From Bacteroidota bacterium (lineage in GTDB: Bacteria > Bacteroidota > Bacteroidia > Bacteroidales > JACABE01), in contig JACABE010000012.1 of the NCBI GenBank assembly GCA_013377005.1, positions 1-64,000 on the forward strand: a stretch of 64,000 nucleotides of DNA, given 5' to 3'. Of the stretch, positions 56,671 through 64,000 are shown in pieces (the first letter of the stretch is position 1; each line of letters starts with the position of its first letter). Both the position numbers and the translations under genes were made by a program. The notes beneath the pieces were generated by a model. The model had not been told where the DNA came from, did not search any database, and saw only the letters and a program-made list of their open reading frames with translations.

Positions 56671-57732
56671 CTAATCTGGTTTCAAAGCTTTGTACCGACG
56701 ACCCCACCATTTGTATTTTGTGAATGAAGTAAAAACGATGATCCTTTCTACTATTTTAAATCGCATCGACCAATGGACAATTCGATACCAAATTGCAAGC
56801 AGTAATATAAAGAGAACCGATTCAATAAGCATTTTAACGATACTGTTCTCAATTCGAAAATAGGATAAGTCGAAATATTTATAAAAAGCAGCAAGCAAAA
56901 CCAGACTAAATGTCAGGCTATATCCAATTATATAACCGTGACCCGTTTCAATAGCTCTCTTTGGACAATTGCTTATACACTTCATACAACTTTCGCAGTT
57001 AAAAGTCCAGAATTGTCTTTTGTCAACTTTGATAATTGCTTTTACCGGACAAGCCTTAATGCAAATATCACAGTTGTTGCAATCATGGGAAGCATAAAAA
57101 GATTTGGCAAAAAAGAAACGTCCTATAAAGTAATATCCTAAAGCAATGGGAGCACAAAAAATATCATACACTTCCAGTAATGCTTTATAGTAGGATTTTC
57201 CTGATAGAATCTTTCGGGCAAATACCCTAACTCTTTCTTTGTTTTTTTGGTGAAGATATTTTACTGTACGCTCGTTAAGTCCGGGATGAAGTGAAATCCA
57301 GTTTGATGGCATATCAACCGGTAAAATGGCTTTAATTGAAAAACCTTTGATTATAAGAATTAAAGCTGATAAATAGAAGGCAATACCCGTTATGCCCGGT
57401 GTAATAAATTTCCCTATCAGCATTCCAGCTCTTGTATTCATTAATACAACTTTGTTTTTCCCTTTTGGAAACCGCATAATAAAATGCAGCATAATTGGCG
57501 GATAATTGAATCCATGAACGGGCGAAACAAATACAATCAACGAACCTGGTTCTGGTGCATCAATTGAATGCCTGTCGATTTGGGCAATATTTATTATTTG
57601 GCTTTCCACCTTGTTTTCTTCAGCACACTTTGATAACCAAAAAGCCACATTTCTCGAATTTCCGCTTCCCGAAAAATAGTAAATTATAATTTTACTATAC
57701 GCTTTTGTAGCAAGAGTATTTGCAATGAACAT
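56671..57732 (-). CDS. EFR1-type flavodoxin-ferredoxin membrane protein
   Basis: 353 residues. A flavodoxin-like N-terminal domain (IIYYFSGSGNSRNVA) is followed by a membrane-associated middle. Two [4Fe-4S] motifs (CNNCDICIKACPVKA, CESCMKCISNCPKRA) then lead to two C-terminal transmembrane helices. EFR1 proteins join FMN and Fe-S electron transfer in one chain. It lies 11 bases after the 57744 gene on the same strand, so they are probably co-transcribed. Physiological partner unknown. Confidence 0.87.
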   Translation of the reverse strand: MFIANTLATKAYSKIIIYYFSGSGNSRNVAFWLSKCAEENKVESQIINIAQIDRHSIDAPEPGSLIVFVSPVHGFNYPPIMLHFIMRFPKGKNKVVLMNTRAGMLIGKFITPGITGIAFYLSALILIIKGFSIKAILPVDMPSNWISLHPGLNERTVKYLHQKNKERVRVFARKILSGKSYYKALLEVYDIFCAPIALGYYFIGRFFFAKSFYASHDCNNCDICIKACPVKAIIKVDKRQFWTFNCESCMKCISNCPKRAIETGHGYIIGYSLTFSLVLLAAFYKYFDLSYFRIENSIVKMLIESVLFILLLAIWYRIVHWSMRFKIVERIIVFTSFTKYKWWGRRYKALKPD

Positions 57733-57743
57733 TTTGTAATATT

Positions 57744-58586
57744 TTAATTTGACACATTATACTTTATGCTCTTTAATTTGAAAACGCCATAGGTAAAATC
57801 ACCTTCAGTATATTTCCAGATGGTTTTACCATATGTAGGAATCATTCTTCCTTCAATTTCTTTATAATCCGAAATTGGAGTTACCCATGGTAGTTGTTTC
57901 AAACTGCCATCATCTTGCAATGCATATCTGTCGTCAGAAACAAAATTTATCAATGCTCCTGCTTCATTAAAATAGAGAATTGCTGATACAATGTATTTAC
58001 CGTTGCTAAGTGTAACTTTTGCAGTAAGCGAATCAATTTCTTTCCATGTCAAGCGCGCATCAATCAAACTTCCGGGAGCAAACAGGCACATATCGTTTAA
58101 CAGGGTTACGGTTTCGGCTTTCGTAAGTTCTTCACCTCGGATATCAACCACTTTGAACAATTCTGCCACCTTTACCTGAAAGCTTGCACTATAGTTTATA
58201 TAGAGATGCATGGCACGAAACGGTATTCCCATCTTACTCGCCTTCATTAGAAACAAACGGGAGTATTTCCCATAAAAATTATATTGAATAGAATTAGACT
58301 TCATGGGTTTATCCCCTGGTTTTCGGTACATATCAGCATCAAATTCAATTCTTACATTTTGTATTTTGCTTTTGCCGATGGCTCCAGTATATGCCAAATA
58401 CTTTTTTACACAATTGGGAAGATGATCGGTTTCCTGTTCACTAAGAATATTTTCTGCCTGCAAAGGCTGTAAGGCGAATTCTTCTGCTTTCTTCAATCGA
58501 AATATCTTTGTTGAAGTATTGCAAGCTGTTAATGTTATCATACTTAAAATTATAATGTTTATAATTATTCCCGAAAACGGCTTCAT
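57744..58586 (-). CDS. DUF6544/DUF6920-like lipoprotein
   Basis: 280 residues. A signal with lipobox (TLTAC, Cys ~22) precedes a beta-rich domain similar to the DUF6544-type family (LPNCVKKYLAYTGAIGKSKIQNVRIEFDADMYRKPGD; LLNDMCLFAPGSLID...LTWKEIDS; IPTYGKTIWKY). Family function unknown. It precedes the EFR1 gene closely. Confidence 0.7.
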   Translation of the reverse strand: MKPFSGIIINIIILSMITLTACNTSTKIFRLKKAEEFALQPLQAENILSEQETDHLPNCVKKYLAYTGAIGKSKIQNVRIEFDADMYRKPGDKPMKSNSIQYNFYGKYSRLFLMKASKMGIPFRAMHLYINYSASFQVKVAELFKVVDIRGEELTKAETVTLLNDMCLFAPGSLIDARLTWKEIDSLTAKVTLSNGKYIVSAILYFNEAGALINFVSDDRYALQDDGSLKQLPWVTPISDYKEIEGRMIPTYGKTIWKYTEGDFTYGVFKLKSIKYNVSN

Positions 58587-58615
58587 AAAACTGACACTTT
58601 ACTATTTTTTATTGT

Positions 58616-59236
58616 TTAAAAATGCCAACCCACTTTTAGCGATACTTCGCCCTGAAACTTTTTGGTTTTGTAATCAGTATTACCCACCAATACTTTTTCA
58701 TCATTAACAACGTAATGCAATGCACCCCAAGGCTCAATATAAAAGTTTTTATAAACTTTAAAAATATAACCGCTTCCTGCTGTAGCCACATAATCTTTGA
58801 AGTTATAATCTTGATGATTCAATTTGGAGTTTATCGTGTTATTCCACATTTCTACCCCGCAACCAAACCACCATCCTTTGAAATTATTTTTCAGAAAATA
58901 ATCAAAAATCAAAGCAGTGGCTGTTGTTTTTAAATCTTTAAAATCATCATTCCCCATTAGTTTGTCAGGCATTTGAAATCCTGCAATTACGCCGCGAACC
59001 CTATATTTTTTATACCCAAACCACAATTGAGCCGAGTACCCGAAATTGCCGGTTGTGGCACTCATAATCGGAGGGAGTAAATCAATTGCTACACCCACTG
59101 TTGGTTTCGGATGTAAACCATTGGGTTGAGGTGTTGGTGATGGTTCTTTAGAAGAGGTTTCTACTACATTCGTTTGAGCCGAAACAGAAATGAATAAAGA
59201 TAAAAGCGCAACAAAAATTAAAATTCGTTTTTTCAT
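58616..59236 (-). CDS. Outer-membrane beta-barrel-like protein
   Basis: 206 residues from the ATG at 59236; the ORF-track start adds 12 residues without signal character. Signal peptide ~1-20 (VSAQ), a short Pro-rich linker, then amphipathic strands ending in an aromatic residue (VSLKVGWHF). It probably sits in the outer membrane; the substrate or function is unknown. A TTG-N16-TACTTTTG promoter lies ~30 bases upstream. Confidence 0.65.
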   Translation of the reverse strand: MKKRILIFVALLSLFISVSAQTNVVETSSKEPSPTPQPNGLHPKPTVGVAIDLLPPIMSATTGNFGYSAQLWFGYKKYRVRGVIAGFQMPDKLMGNDDFKDLKTTATALIFDYFLKNNFKGWWFGCGVEMWNNTINSKLNHQDYNFKDYVATAGSGYIFKVYKNFYIEPWGALHYVVNDEKVLVGNTDYKTKKFQGEVSLKVGWHF

Positions 59237-59261
59237 ATCATAAGGTTTTAAAATGAGGATA

Positions 59262-59288
59262 CAAAAGTACATTGGCTTAACGGTTCAA
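59262..59288 (-). promoter_or_regulatory. Promoter of the 58616-59236 gene
   Basis: On the minus strand TTG (59286-59288), a 16-base spacer, then TACTTTTG (59262-59269). The spacer is at the short end of the Bacteroidota range. Confidence 0.45.
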
Positions 59289-59315
59289 TTGCTCCACATT
59301 TGTTACCAAATAATT

Positions 59316-59897
59316 TTAATAAAATATTTCTTTACGAATCCGGCTTAAGGATTTTGGTGTTATTCCCAAGTAGTTGGCAATATGGTAAAGCTGAACTTTC
59401 TGAAATACCTGCGGGTATTTTTTCAATAGATTTTCATAACGTTCCTTCGCCGAAAGAACTTGTAGCTCAATGCTCTGTTCCGCAATTTTTAAATAAGCCG
59501 CTTCCATCAAAATCCTACCCAATCGTTCTATTTTCGGAATCATTAAATACAAATCGCATAAATCTTTTTGCTTTATAACAAAAACCTCCGAATCTTCAAT
59601 AGCTTTAATATTAATTTTTGAAGGCATATTATTCAATCGGCTTTGGTTATTATTAACCCAATCGCCCTCAAAAGCAAAGTCAGTGGTTATTTCATCCCCC
59701 TTATCATTCGTTTTAAAATAAATCAATACACCATAATTAACAAACCCGATATAATCGCAAATCTCACCTTCTTTAAGAAAGAAATCATTCTTCTTTATTT
59801 TTTTCGACACCAAAGCAGCACTGAATACCGAAAACTCCTCATTATTGATAGTAATAATTGGATCGATGCTATTTATAATTTTTAGAAACTTGTCCAT
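59316..59897 (-). CDS. Crp/Fnr-family transcriptional regulator
   Basis: 193 residues. A cyclic-nucleotide-binding-like N-terminal domain (FFLKEGEICDYIGFVNYGVLIYF) leads to a C-terminal helix-turn-helix (YHIANYLGITPKSLSRIRKEI). It has no Fnr-type Cys cluster. Its start codon directly abuts the first attC-like repeat, so it marks the end of the cassette-like array. Confidence 0.9.
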   Translation of the reverse strand: MDKFLKIINSIDPIITINNEEFSVFSAALVSKKIKKNDFFLKEGEICDYIGFVNYGVLIYFKTNDKGDEITTDFAFEGDWVNNNQSRLNNMPSKINIKAIEDSEVFVIKQKDLCDLYLMIPKIERLGRILMEAAYLKIAEQSIELQVLSAKERYENLLKKYPQVFQKVQLYHIANYLGITPKSLSRIRKEIFY

Positions 59898-59984
59898 AAA
59901 ACGTTCCGCAATTTGCTGTCAGGTCGCTAAATTAGTTAATTCTTTTTTTTGTTAACCCCCGCTTGTACAAGGTGCAGTTATAGT
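59898..59984 (-). repeat. attC-like palindromic repeat, copy 1 (short)
   Basis: On the minus strand it starts CTATAAC and contains CTTGTACAAGCGGGGG and TTAACAAAAAAAAGAATTAAC. It ends TTGCGGAACGTTTT right at the start codon of the Crp-family gene. It shares these blocks with copies 2-4 but is ~30 bases shorter. Confidence 0.6.
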
Positions 59985-60016
59985 GTGTTTTTCTTCTGTC
60001 CAGTTTCGTTGTCATT

Positions 60017-60508
60017 TTAAGCATAACCATTTATACCCAAGTCAAATAGTTTGTTTTTGTCAAGATTAAATTTTACATTCCAATAGTAACTTCCTCCGTC
60101 AAGCACTATAATTCTATCTGTCAACCAACGGTCAGTGTAATCTTTGTCCTCTGACCAAAAGCAGTTAATGAGTAAAATTCTATTACCTTTTTTGTCAATG
60201 TAGCCAAAATACTGCCGCTTATATTTATGGAGATTTTTGTGAATAATTGGTGACGAGGATTGATTTACTAACTGTTTGTTTAAAATCTTTAAATTGTTGT
60301 TTAATGCTATTTCCGCCTTTTCAATTTCTTGTCTTGTTGGTGAAAAGCGTTGTCCTGGAATAAAGTCAATATAGTTTGCAGGAAAAATTGCTATGTCAAA
60401 TTTATTAGTCTTATAATGGTCAGCTTTTTTAAAGATAGTGTCCGCCTGTCCGAAACTGTTGATGGTTGTCAGCAGTATTGAGGTCAAAATTATTAATGCT
60501 TTTGTCAT
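60017..60508 (-). CDS. Small secreted protein of unknown function (cassette-like)
   Basis: 163 residues. Signal peptide ~1-20 (NSFGQ). A conserved-looking core reads HKNLHKYKRQYFGYIDKKGNRILLINCFW and a C-terminal DGGSYYWNVKFNLDKNKLFDLGINGYA. I know similar unnamed proteins from Bacteroidota. It is flanked by attC-like repeats 1 and 2 and may be a gene cassette. Confidence 0.65.
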   Translation of the reverse strand: MTKALIILTSILLTTINSFGQADTIFKKADHYKTNKFDIAIFPANYIDFIPGQRFSPTRQEIEKAEIALNNNLKILNKQLVNQSSSPIIHKNLHKYKRQYFGYIDKKGNRILLINCFWSEDKDYTDRWLTDRIIVLDGGSYYWNVKFNLDKNKLFDLGINGYA

Positions 60509-60527
60509 TGTGTGTTGTCTTTAAAAT

Positions 60528-60644
60528 GCCACATACCATTCCGTAGCTTTTTACTTTCGGGGAATGTATAGTTTCTTTCAGCTCACTAAATAGTTAATTC
60601 TTTTTTTGTTATTAAACCCCGCTAGCAGCAAGCTGCTGTTAGGC
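60528..60644 (-). repeat. attC-like palindromic repeat, copy 2 (full)
   Basis: 117 bases. On the minus strand it begins GCCTAAC, a perfect RYYYAAC core site. AGCAGC TT GCTGCT, GCGGGG, the shared TTAATAACAAAAAAAGAA block and a distal GCTACGGAATG follow. The ends are imperfectly complementary, as in integron attC sites. It lies between the 60686 and 60017 genes. Confidence 0.65.
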
Positions 60645-60685
60645 ACAGTATATTTATTTTAATTCATTGTTTGTTAATTTTAGAA

Positions 60686-61366
60686 CTATTTCGTTATTTT
60701 TAATGAATTCCCTCCTATGAGCACATAATCCCCCTGAGGAAAAACTTTTAATTTACCATTTGTATCATATACTGCGAAATAAGTAAAAATCCCAACATTT
60801 TTATCCAGATGTAATGGCTCATAAATGTCTTCCGTATCAACATCTTTTGGCAGTGCAACAATATAAACCCTACCATCAGTATCTACCAAACCCGGACAAT
60901 ACTCATTGTTTAATGTTCTACAAATTAATTGTATCCTTACATTGGGTTCAAAGCTTTCATTTTTTTCTTTTTTCCCCAGACTGAATAAAAAAAACTTATC
61001 GTAAATCGTTTTGGCTGAAATAATAATAGTGTCAGAATTTCTTGATATTGTTCCATTACAATTGAAAATATTAATTTCATTCTGATGTTTCCCTTTACAT
61101 TCCCTGAGATCTGTCACTTTTAATCTGCCTGTAGTATCAATTTCTATATCATATCCCGAACCATCATTCGAGCCATGCTTACACCTAGCCCCGTATTTAT
61201 TGTATGTAATATCCGGGCCTTCTGCAAAACTATCAACTTCATTTGGTTTCAACTCGTGAAACTCAACCTCCAGATTTGTAATAACGTTCTGAGCTCTGAT
61301 CTGAACGAAAGATTGCAACATAATTAAAATAAAAATCAGAGATAGCAGTATCAGTTTCTTTTTCAT
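60686..61366 (-). CDS. Secreted protein of unknown function (cassette-like)
   Basis: 226 residues with a signal peptide (~1-25, ending IRAQ). The mature part is mostly beta with scattered Cys residues (ARCKHGSNDGSG; LRECKGKH; IFNCNG; LICRT). The pattern suggests an extracytoplasmic binding domain, but I recognise no family. It is bracketed by repeats 2 and 3. Confidence 0.6.
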   Translation of the reverse strand: MKKKLILLSLIFILIMLQSFVQIRAQNVITNLEVEFHELKPNEVDSFAEGPDITYNKYGARCKHGSNDGSGYDIEIDTTGRLKVTDLRECKGKHQNEINIFNCNGTISRNSDTIIISAKTIYDKFFLFSLGKKEKNESFEPNVRIQLICRTLNNEYCPGLVDTDGRVYIVALPKDVDTEDIYEPLHLDKNVGIFTYFAVYDTNGKLKVFPQGDYVLIGGNSLKITK

Positions 61367-61436
61367 TTTTTTACTTTTAATAATTCATTTTTTCTTTTTA
61401 TTGTTAAACCCCGCTTGTAGCAAGGTGCTGTTAGAT
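61367..61436 (-). repeat. attC-like palindromic repeat, copy 3 (truncated)
   Basis: Only the half nearest the upstream genes is clear. On the minus strand ATCTAAC (a perfect RYYYAAC site) is followed by AGCACCTTGCTACAAGCGGGG and a T/A-rich remnant. The distal GCGGAAC half is missing. It lies between the 61443 and 60686 genes. Confidence 0.55.
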
Positions 61437-61442
61437 GTAGTA

Positions 61443-61826
61443 TTATTTCTCTTGAACTTCACTTTCCTTCAAAAAAATATTGCAACAAATATTAAATAAC
61501 ATTCCAATAATAAACAAAGTCAATCCAAAAATTGCTATCATTGATATTGGAATCCATAATTGATTTTTTTCAAAAGAATCATGAAAGAATTTATATTTTG
61601 TCAAAAAATTATTTGGCAAAATAAAAGCGAATAAAACTGAAATTATACATTGAACACTTAGAAGAAATTGTGAAGTTTGTTTAGATTTTATTTTATTAAA
61701 ATATTTAAAAGTGTATCCACCAGTCAATTTATAAAAAACATATCCAAGAGCAAATAAGATTATAATTAAAATAAACAAACCCCATTTTATTTGAAAATAA
61801 TTTGAAAGAATTATAAGTTGTATCAT
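61443..61826 (-). CDS. Small membrane protein of unknown function (cassette-like)
   Basis: 127 residues with three predicted transmembrane helices (~13-32, ~50-70, ~93-115) and a short charged tail. It follows the 63-residue gene by 9 bases; together they may form one two-gene cassette ending in repeat 3. No family recognised. Confidence 0.6.
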   Translation of the reverse strand: MIQLIILSNYFQIKWGLFILIIILFALGYVFYKLTGGYTFKYFNKIKSKQTSQFLLSVQCIISVLFAFILPNNFLTKYKFFHDSFEKNQLWIPISMIAIFGLTLFIIGMLFNICCNIFLKESEVQEK

Positions 61827-61835
61827 AACTGTCGA

Positions 61836-62027
61836 TTAAACAATATTAAAAATAAGAAATGCAATCATGCAAAGTATTAATAGTCCAGCAATAAAGTTTC
61901 TGACATCTTTAAATGAAGTATCAAATCGCCCAGTCATTTCATCATTAAACTTCCCTTTAAAACCTTTTATTGTCCAAAAGAAAAATGCACCTGTCAGAAT
62001 TATTATAAATCTAAATATAATCCCCAT
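61836..62027 (-). CDS. Very small two-helix membrane protein (cassette-like)
   Basis: 63 residues: a transmembrane helix (~3-20), a polar loop (KGKFNDEMTGRFDTSFKDVRN) and a second helix (~45-62). Similar unnamed short proteins occur in Bacteroidota. It is co-transcribed with the 61443 gene, and repeat 4 lies ~55 bases upstream. Confidence 0.6.
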   Translation of the reverse strand: MGIIFRFIIILTGAFFFWTIKGFKGKFNDEMTGRFDTSFKDVRNFIAGLLILCMIAFLIFNIV

Positions 62028-62080
62028 TCACGTATAGTATTAATATTATTTTCTAATATATCAAATTCGTTTTATATATT

Positions 62081-62199
62081 GCACTCAAAGTTCCGCAGCT
62101 TGCTTTCAGGCAAGGATTGCAAACTTCCTTCCCTTTCAACTCACTAAATAGTTAATTCTTTTTTTGTTAAACCCCGCTTGTAGCAATGTGCTGTTAGCA
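62081..62199 (-). repeat. attC-like palindromic repeat, copy 4 (full)
   Basis: 119 bases. On the minus strand GCTAACAGCACATTGCTACAAGCGGGG is followed by the shared TTTAACAAAAAAAGAATTAAC block, ACTATTTAGTGAG, and a distal CTTGCCTGAAAGCAAGCTGCGGAAC. TTGCTACAAG near one end and CTTTCAGGCAA near the other are imperfect complements. Confidence 0.65.
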
Positions 62200-62215
62200 G
62201 TAGCTTTTTTATTTT

Positions 62216-62845
62216 TCATAATGGTCCAGTTGTAAATGAGATTGTTACAGTAAATTTATTATTAGAATTCTTTTCAATTCTGTCTAATGTTACAAAGCTA
62301 CTAATCTCATTATTATCAAATATTAATTGTTTCCCAAGTTCTAAATCTTTAAAGTTGTTTTTATTTTTTAATTGGTTTTTTAAATATTTCAACCCGTCTC
62401 CTATTAATGGCATTAATGGTGTTTCAATACCAGAAACTATTTCGTTCATTAGTAAATAAGATGAATTTAACCAATACGGAAGATTATTTGTATCACCTTG
62501 AAATTTCGTAGTTTTGAAACTGAAAGACAATGTATAATATTCACAACCCCAATTATGGATTATCAAGCTGTCTCCATTCTTTAATGATACAGTTTCATAC
62601 GCAGTTAAACTGTCAGATTGTAATTGAAAATGTGAGTTTGGAAATATTGCTTTATTCAAAATAGGAGTTGCTTCACCACGAATACATTCATCCTTATTAT
62701 ATTGAGATAATGAATCGCCATTCACCATAACACTATCTTTTGATGATTTCTTATCAAAGTTGTCTTCATGTTCTTTCAATGAAGATTTGCACGAATAAAT
62801 ACCTAACGTCAAAATTATTATCGCTATGTATGTCTGCTTTTTCAT
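62216..62845 (-). CDS. Lipoprotein of unknown function (cassette-like)
   Basis: 209 residues. A lipoprotein signal (LTLGIYSC, Cys ~19) precedes a polar Ser/Asp-rich stretch and a beta-rich domain (LIIHNWGCEYYTLSFSFKTT). No family recognised. It is the first gene of the presumed cassette series, with repeat 4 directly after its stop. Confidence 0.6.
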   Translation of the reverse strand: MKKQTYIAIIILTLGIYSCKSSLKEHEDNFDKKSSKDSVMVNGDSLSQYNKDECIRGEATPILNKAIFPNSHFQLQSDSLTAYETVSLKNGDSLIIHNWGCEYYTLSFSFKTTKFQGDTNNLPYWLNSSYLLMNEIVSGIETPLMPLIGDGLKYLKNQLKNKNNFKDLELGKQLIFDNNEISSFVTLDRIEKNSNNKFTVTISFTTGPL

Positions 62846-63095
62846 AATGTTACTGTTAATTTGATATCTAAGTCATCCTATACAAAACGCTCCGTTTACA
62901 ATGTATATGTATGACAAATATCATATTTATTCCCGACAAATTTAATAATTTTTATTCACAAATCATCAAAAGGCGATATTGTTTTCAGATTTGAATTTTG
63001 TAAGTTTTCTTTGCTACGAAGAAGGACCGACCTTATAGAATTTACGCTAAAAAAAAGTATTCAAAATAGCGAGGGATCTAAAATACATTACCCAT

Positions 63096-63130
63096 CCCCG
63101 CTTATCAGCTTCTTCAGCTGATTAGCGGGG
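63096..63130. other. Imperfect palindrome before the 63-kb tandem array
   Basis: CCCCGCTTATCAGCT (63096-63110) pairs with AGCTGATTAGCGGGG (63116-63130) with one mismatch around a 5-base loop. There is no T run, so it is not a standard terminator. It lies 10 bases before the first 21-bp unit. The rest of 62846-63095 shows no gene. Confidence 0.6.
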
Positions 63131-63140
63131 ATATATAACG

Positions 63141-64000
63141 ATGCCTTCAAACGCCAAGAGAATGCTTTCGATCATCAGTAGAATACATTCCGTCGTCGGT
63201 AGAATGCCTTCCAACATTAGTAGAATATCTTCTGTCATTAGTAGAATACATCAGTCATTAGTAGAATGTCTTCAATCTTTAGTAGAATGCTTTCAGACAT
63301 CGGTAGAATGCCTTCCGACATTAGTAGAATGTCTTCTGACATTAGTAGAATGCTTTCCGACATCGGTAGAATGTCTTCTGACATTAGTAGAATACCTTCC
63401 GTCGTCGGTAGAAAGCCTTCCAACATCAGTAGAATGCCTTCTGATAACAGTAGAATGCTTTCTTTCGTTAGTTGAATACATCAGTCATTAGTAGAATGTC
63501 TTCTGTCATCAGTAGAATGTCTTCTGATATCGGTAGAATGCTTTCTGTCGTTAGTAGAATACATCAGTCATTAGTAGAATGTCTTCAATCGTTAGTAGAA
63601 TGCTTTCAGACATCGGCAGAATGCCTTCCGATATTAGTAGAATGCCTTCAAACATCAGTAGAATGCTATCGTTCTTCAGTAGAATGCCTTCTGAGGTCGT
63701 GCAATTACTTTCTGTCATCATGCAAAAGCTTTCAAATGATTTGCAATAGCTTTCTGTCATCGTACAAATACCTTCCACCATTGTGCAAAAGCTTTCAGTT
63801 ATCGTGCAATACCTTCCGACGTTGTGCAAATACCTTCAGAAGTCATGCAAATGCTTTCTATCGTTATGCAATTGCTTTCGTACAGCATGAAATACTTGCT
63901 GTCATCAGTAGAATGCTTTCGGTATTAACGAGAATACAATAAATCTTTAAGCAAATGTTTTCGTACTATCAGTAATTGCTTTCTGACATCGTGCAAATGC
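63141..64000. repeat. 21-bp tandem repeat array, about 40 units, running off the window
   Basis: Units of 21 bases, with occasional 20-base units. The first two thirds have consensus ATGCTTTCCGACATCGGTAGA (TTC and GTAGA most constant). From ~63690 a variant replaces CAGTAGA by CGTGCAA (for example TCGTGCAAATGCTTTCTGTCA), mixed with the first type near 63900. The reading frame drifts at the 20-base units and several frames on both strands stay open, so the ORFs here are artefacts. The array is cut by the window edge. Confidence 0.92.

Noticed and set aside
63141-63942. Overlapping ORFs on both strands in the 63-kb array
   Set aside because: All consist of 7-residue echoes of the 21-bp unit. 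Frames break at 20-base units and several frames are open at once, a property of the repeat and not of genes.
63141-64000. CRISPR array
   Set aside because: Units are contiguous 21-mers without unique spacers, and no cas genes are present. The same holds for the 43-bp and 31.6-kb arrays.

Overview
The window is a low-GC (roughly one third G+C by eye) stretch of a Bacteroidota chromosome, most likely from an anaerobic or facultatively anaerobic Bacteroidales-like lineage. The assignment rests on several features: Bacteroidota -33/-7 type promoters (TTG...TAnnTTTG), an almost complete lack of Shine-Dalgarno (SD) sequences, a DUF3467 gene attached to rpoC, an exbB-exbD-exbD-tonB cluster, HU-CCDC81/SPOR and DUF4783 proteins, and heterodisulfide-reductase-like genes. 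I see no rRNA, CRISPR array, insertion sequence or prophage.

Layout. 0-4.6 kb: housekeeping genes on the minus strand (alkyltransferase-like protein, trmB, SPOR protein, kdsB, deoxynucleoside kinase). 4.8-6.6 kb: a module of a ~240-bp palindromic repeat, an unrecognised helical protein gene and a 43-bp tandem array, followed by an orphan LytTR response regulator. 7.6-10.7 kb: a candidate structured small RNA and a three-gene group (Cys-rich secreted protein, TlpA-like thioredoxin lipoprotein, outer-membrane-type protein). 10.8-24.3 kb: the transcription/translation block, read on the minus strand as tRNA-Thr, -Tyr, -Gly, -Thr, tuf, tRNA-Trp, secE, nusG, rplK, rplA, rplJ, rplL, rpoB, rpoC, DUF3467. 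24.4-28.2 kb: raiA, a Xer-type recombinase, rpsU, an LptF/LptG-type permease and tgt. 28.4-36.8 kb: glycosyltransferase, sigma factor, a second copy of the repeat/paralogue/tandem-array module, PAP2, rlmH, DUF4783, nadC, BrkB-type membrane protein and wecB.

37.2-43 kb is a TonB-energising operon with two ExbD proteins, a PstS-like lipoprotein and a TPR protein. 43.2-49.9 kb is a seven-gene operon, hdrC-hdrB-hdrA-flxD-flxC-flxB-flxA. It should encode a cytoplasmic flavin-based electron-bifurcating complex that couples NAD(P)H oxidation to ferredoxin and an unidentified disulfide-type acceptor. 50-59.9 kb is a redox and stress-type accessory region: YceI, two pirins (one broken by an apparent 8-nt deletion), AraC regulator, DODA-type dioxygenase, twin-CDGSH protein, flavodoxin-ferredoxin fusion and a Crp-family regulator. 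59.9-62.9 kb holds small unknown genes, all on one strand, separated by four related attC-like palindromes. This looks like an integrase-less integron cassette array. 63.1-64.0 kb is a 21-bp tandem array running off the window edge.

The most unusual elements are: (i) a twice-repeated module of 21/43-bp tandem array, paralogous gene and 240-bp hairpin repeat, with a third array at the window end; (ii) the attC-like cassette array; (iii) the Hdr-Flx operon without its usual acceptor protein; (iv) clear SD sequences confined essentially to rpsU and raiA; and (v) a candidate pseudoknotted small RNA. All function calls come from recognised motifs and family knowledge. No database search was possible.
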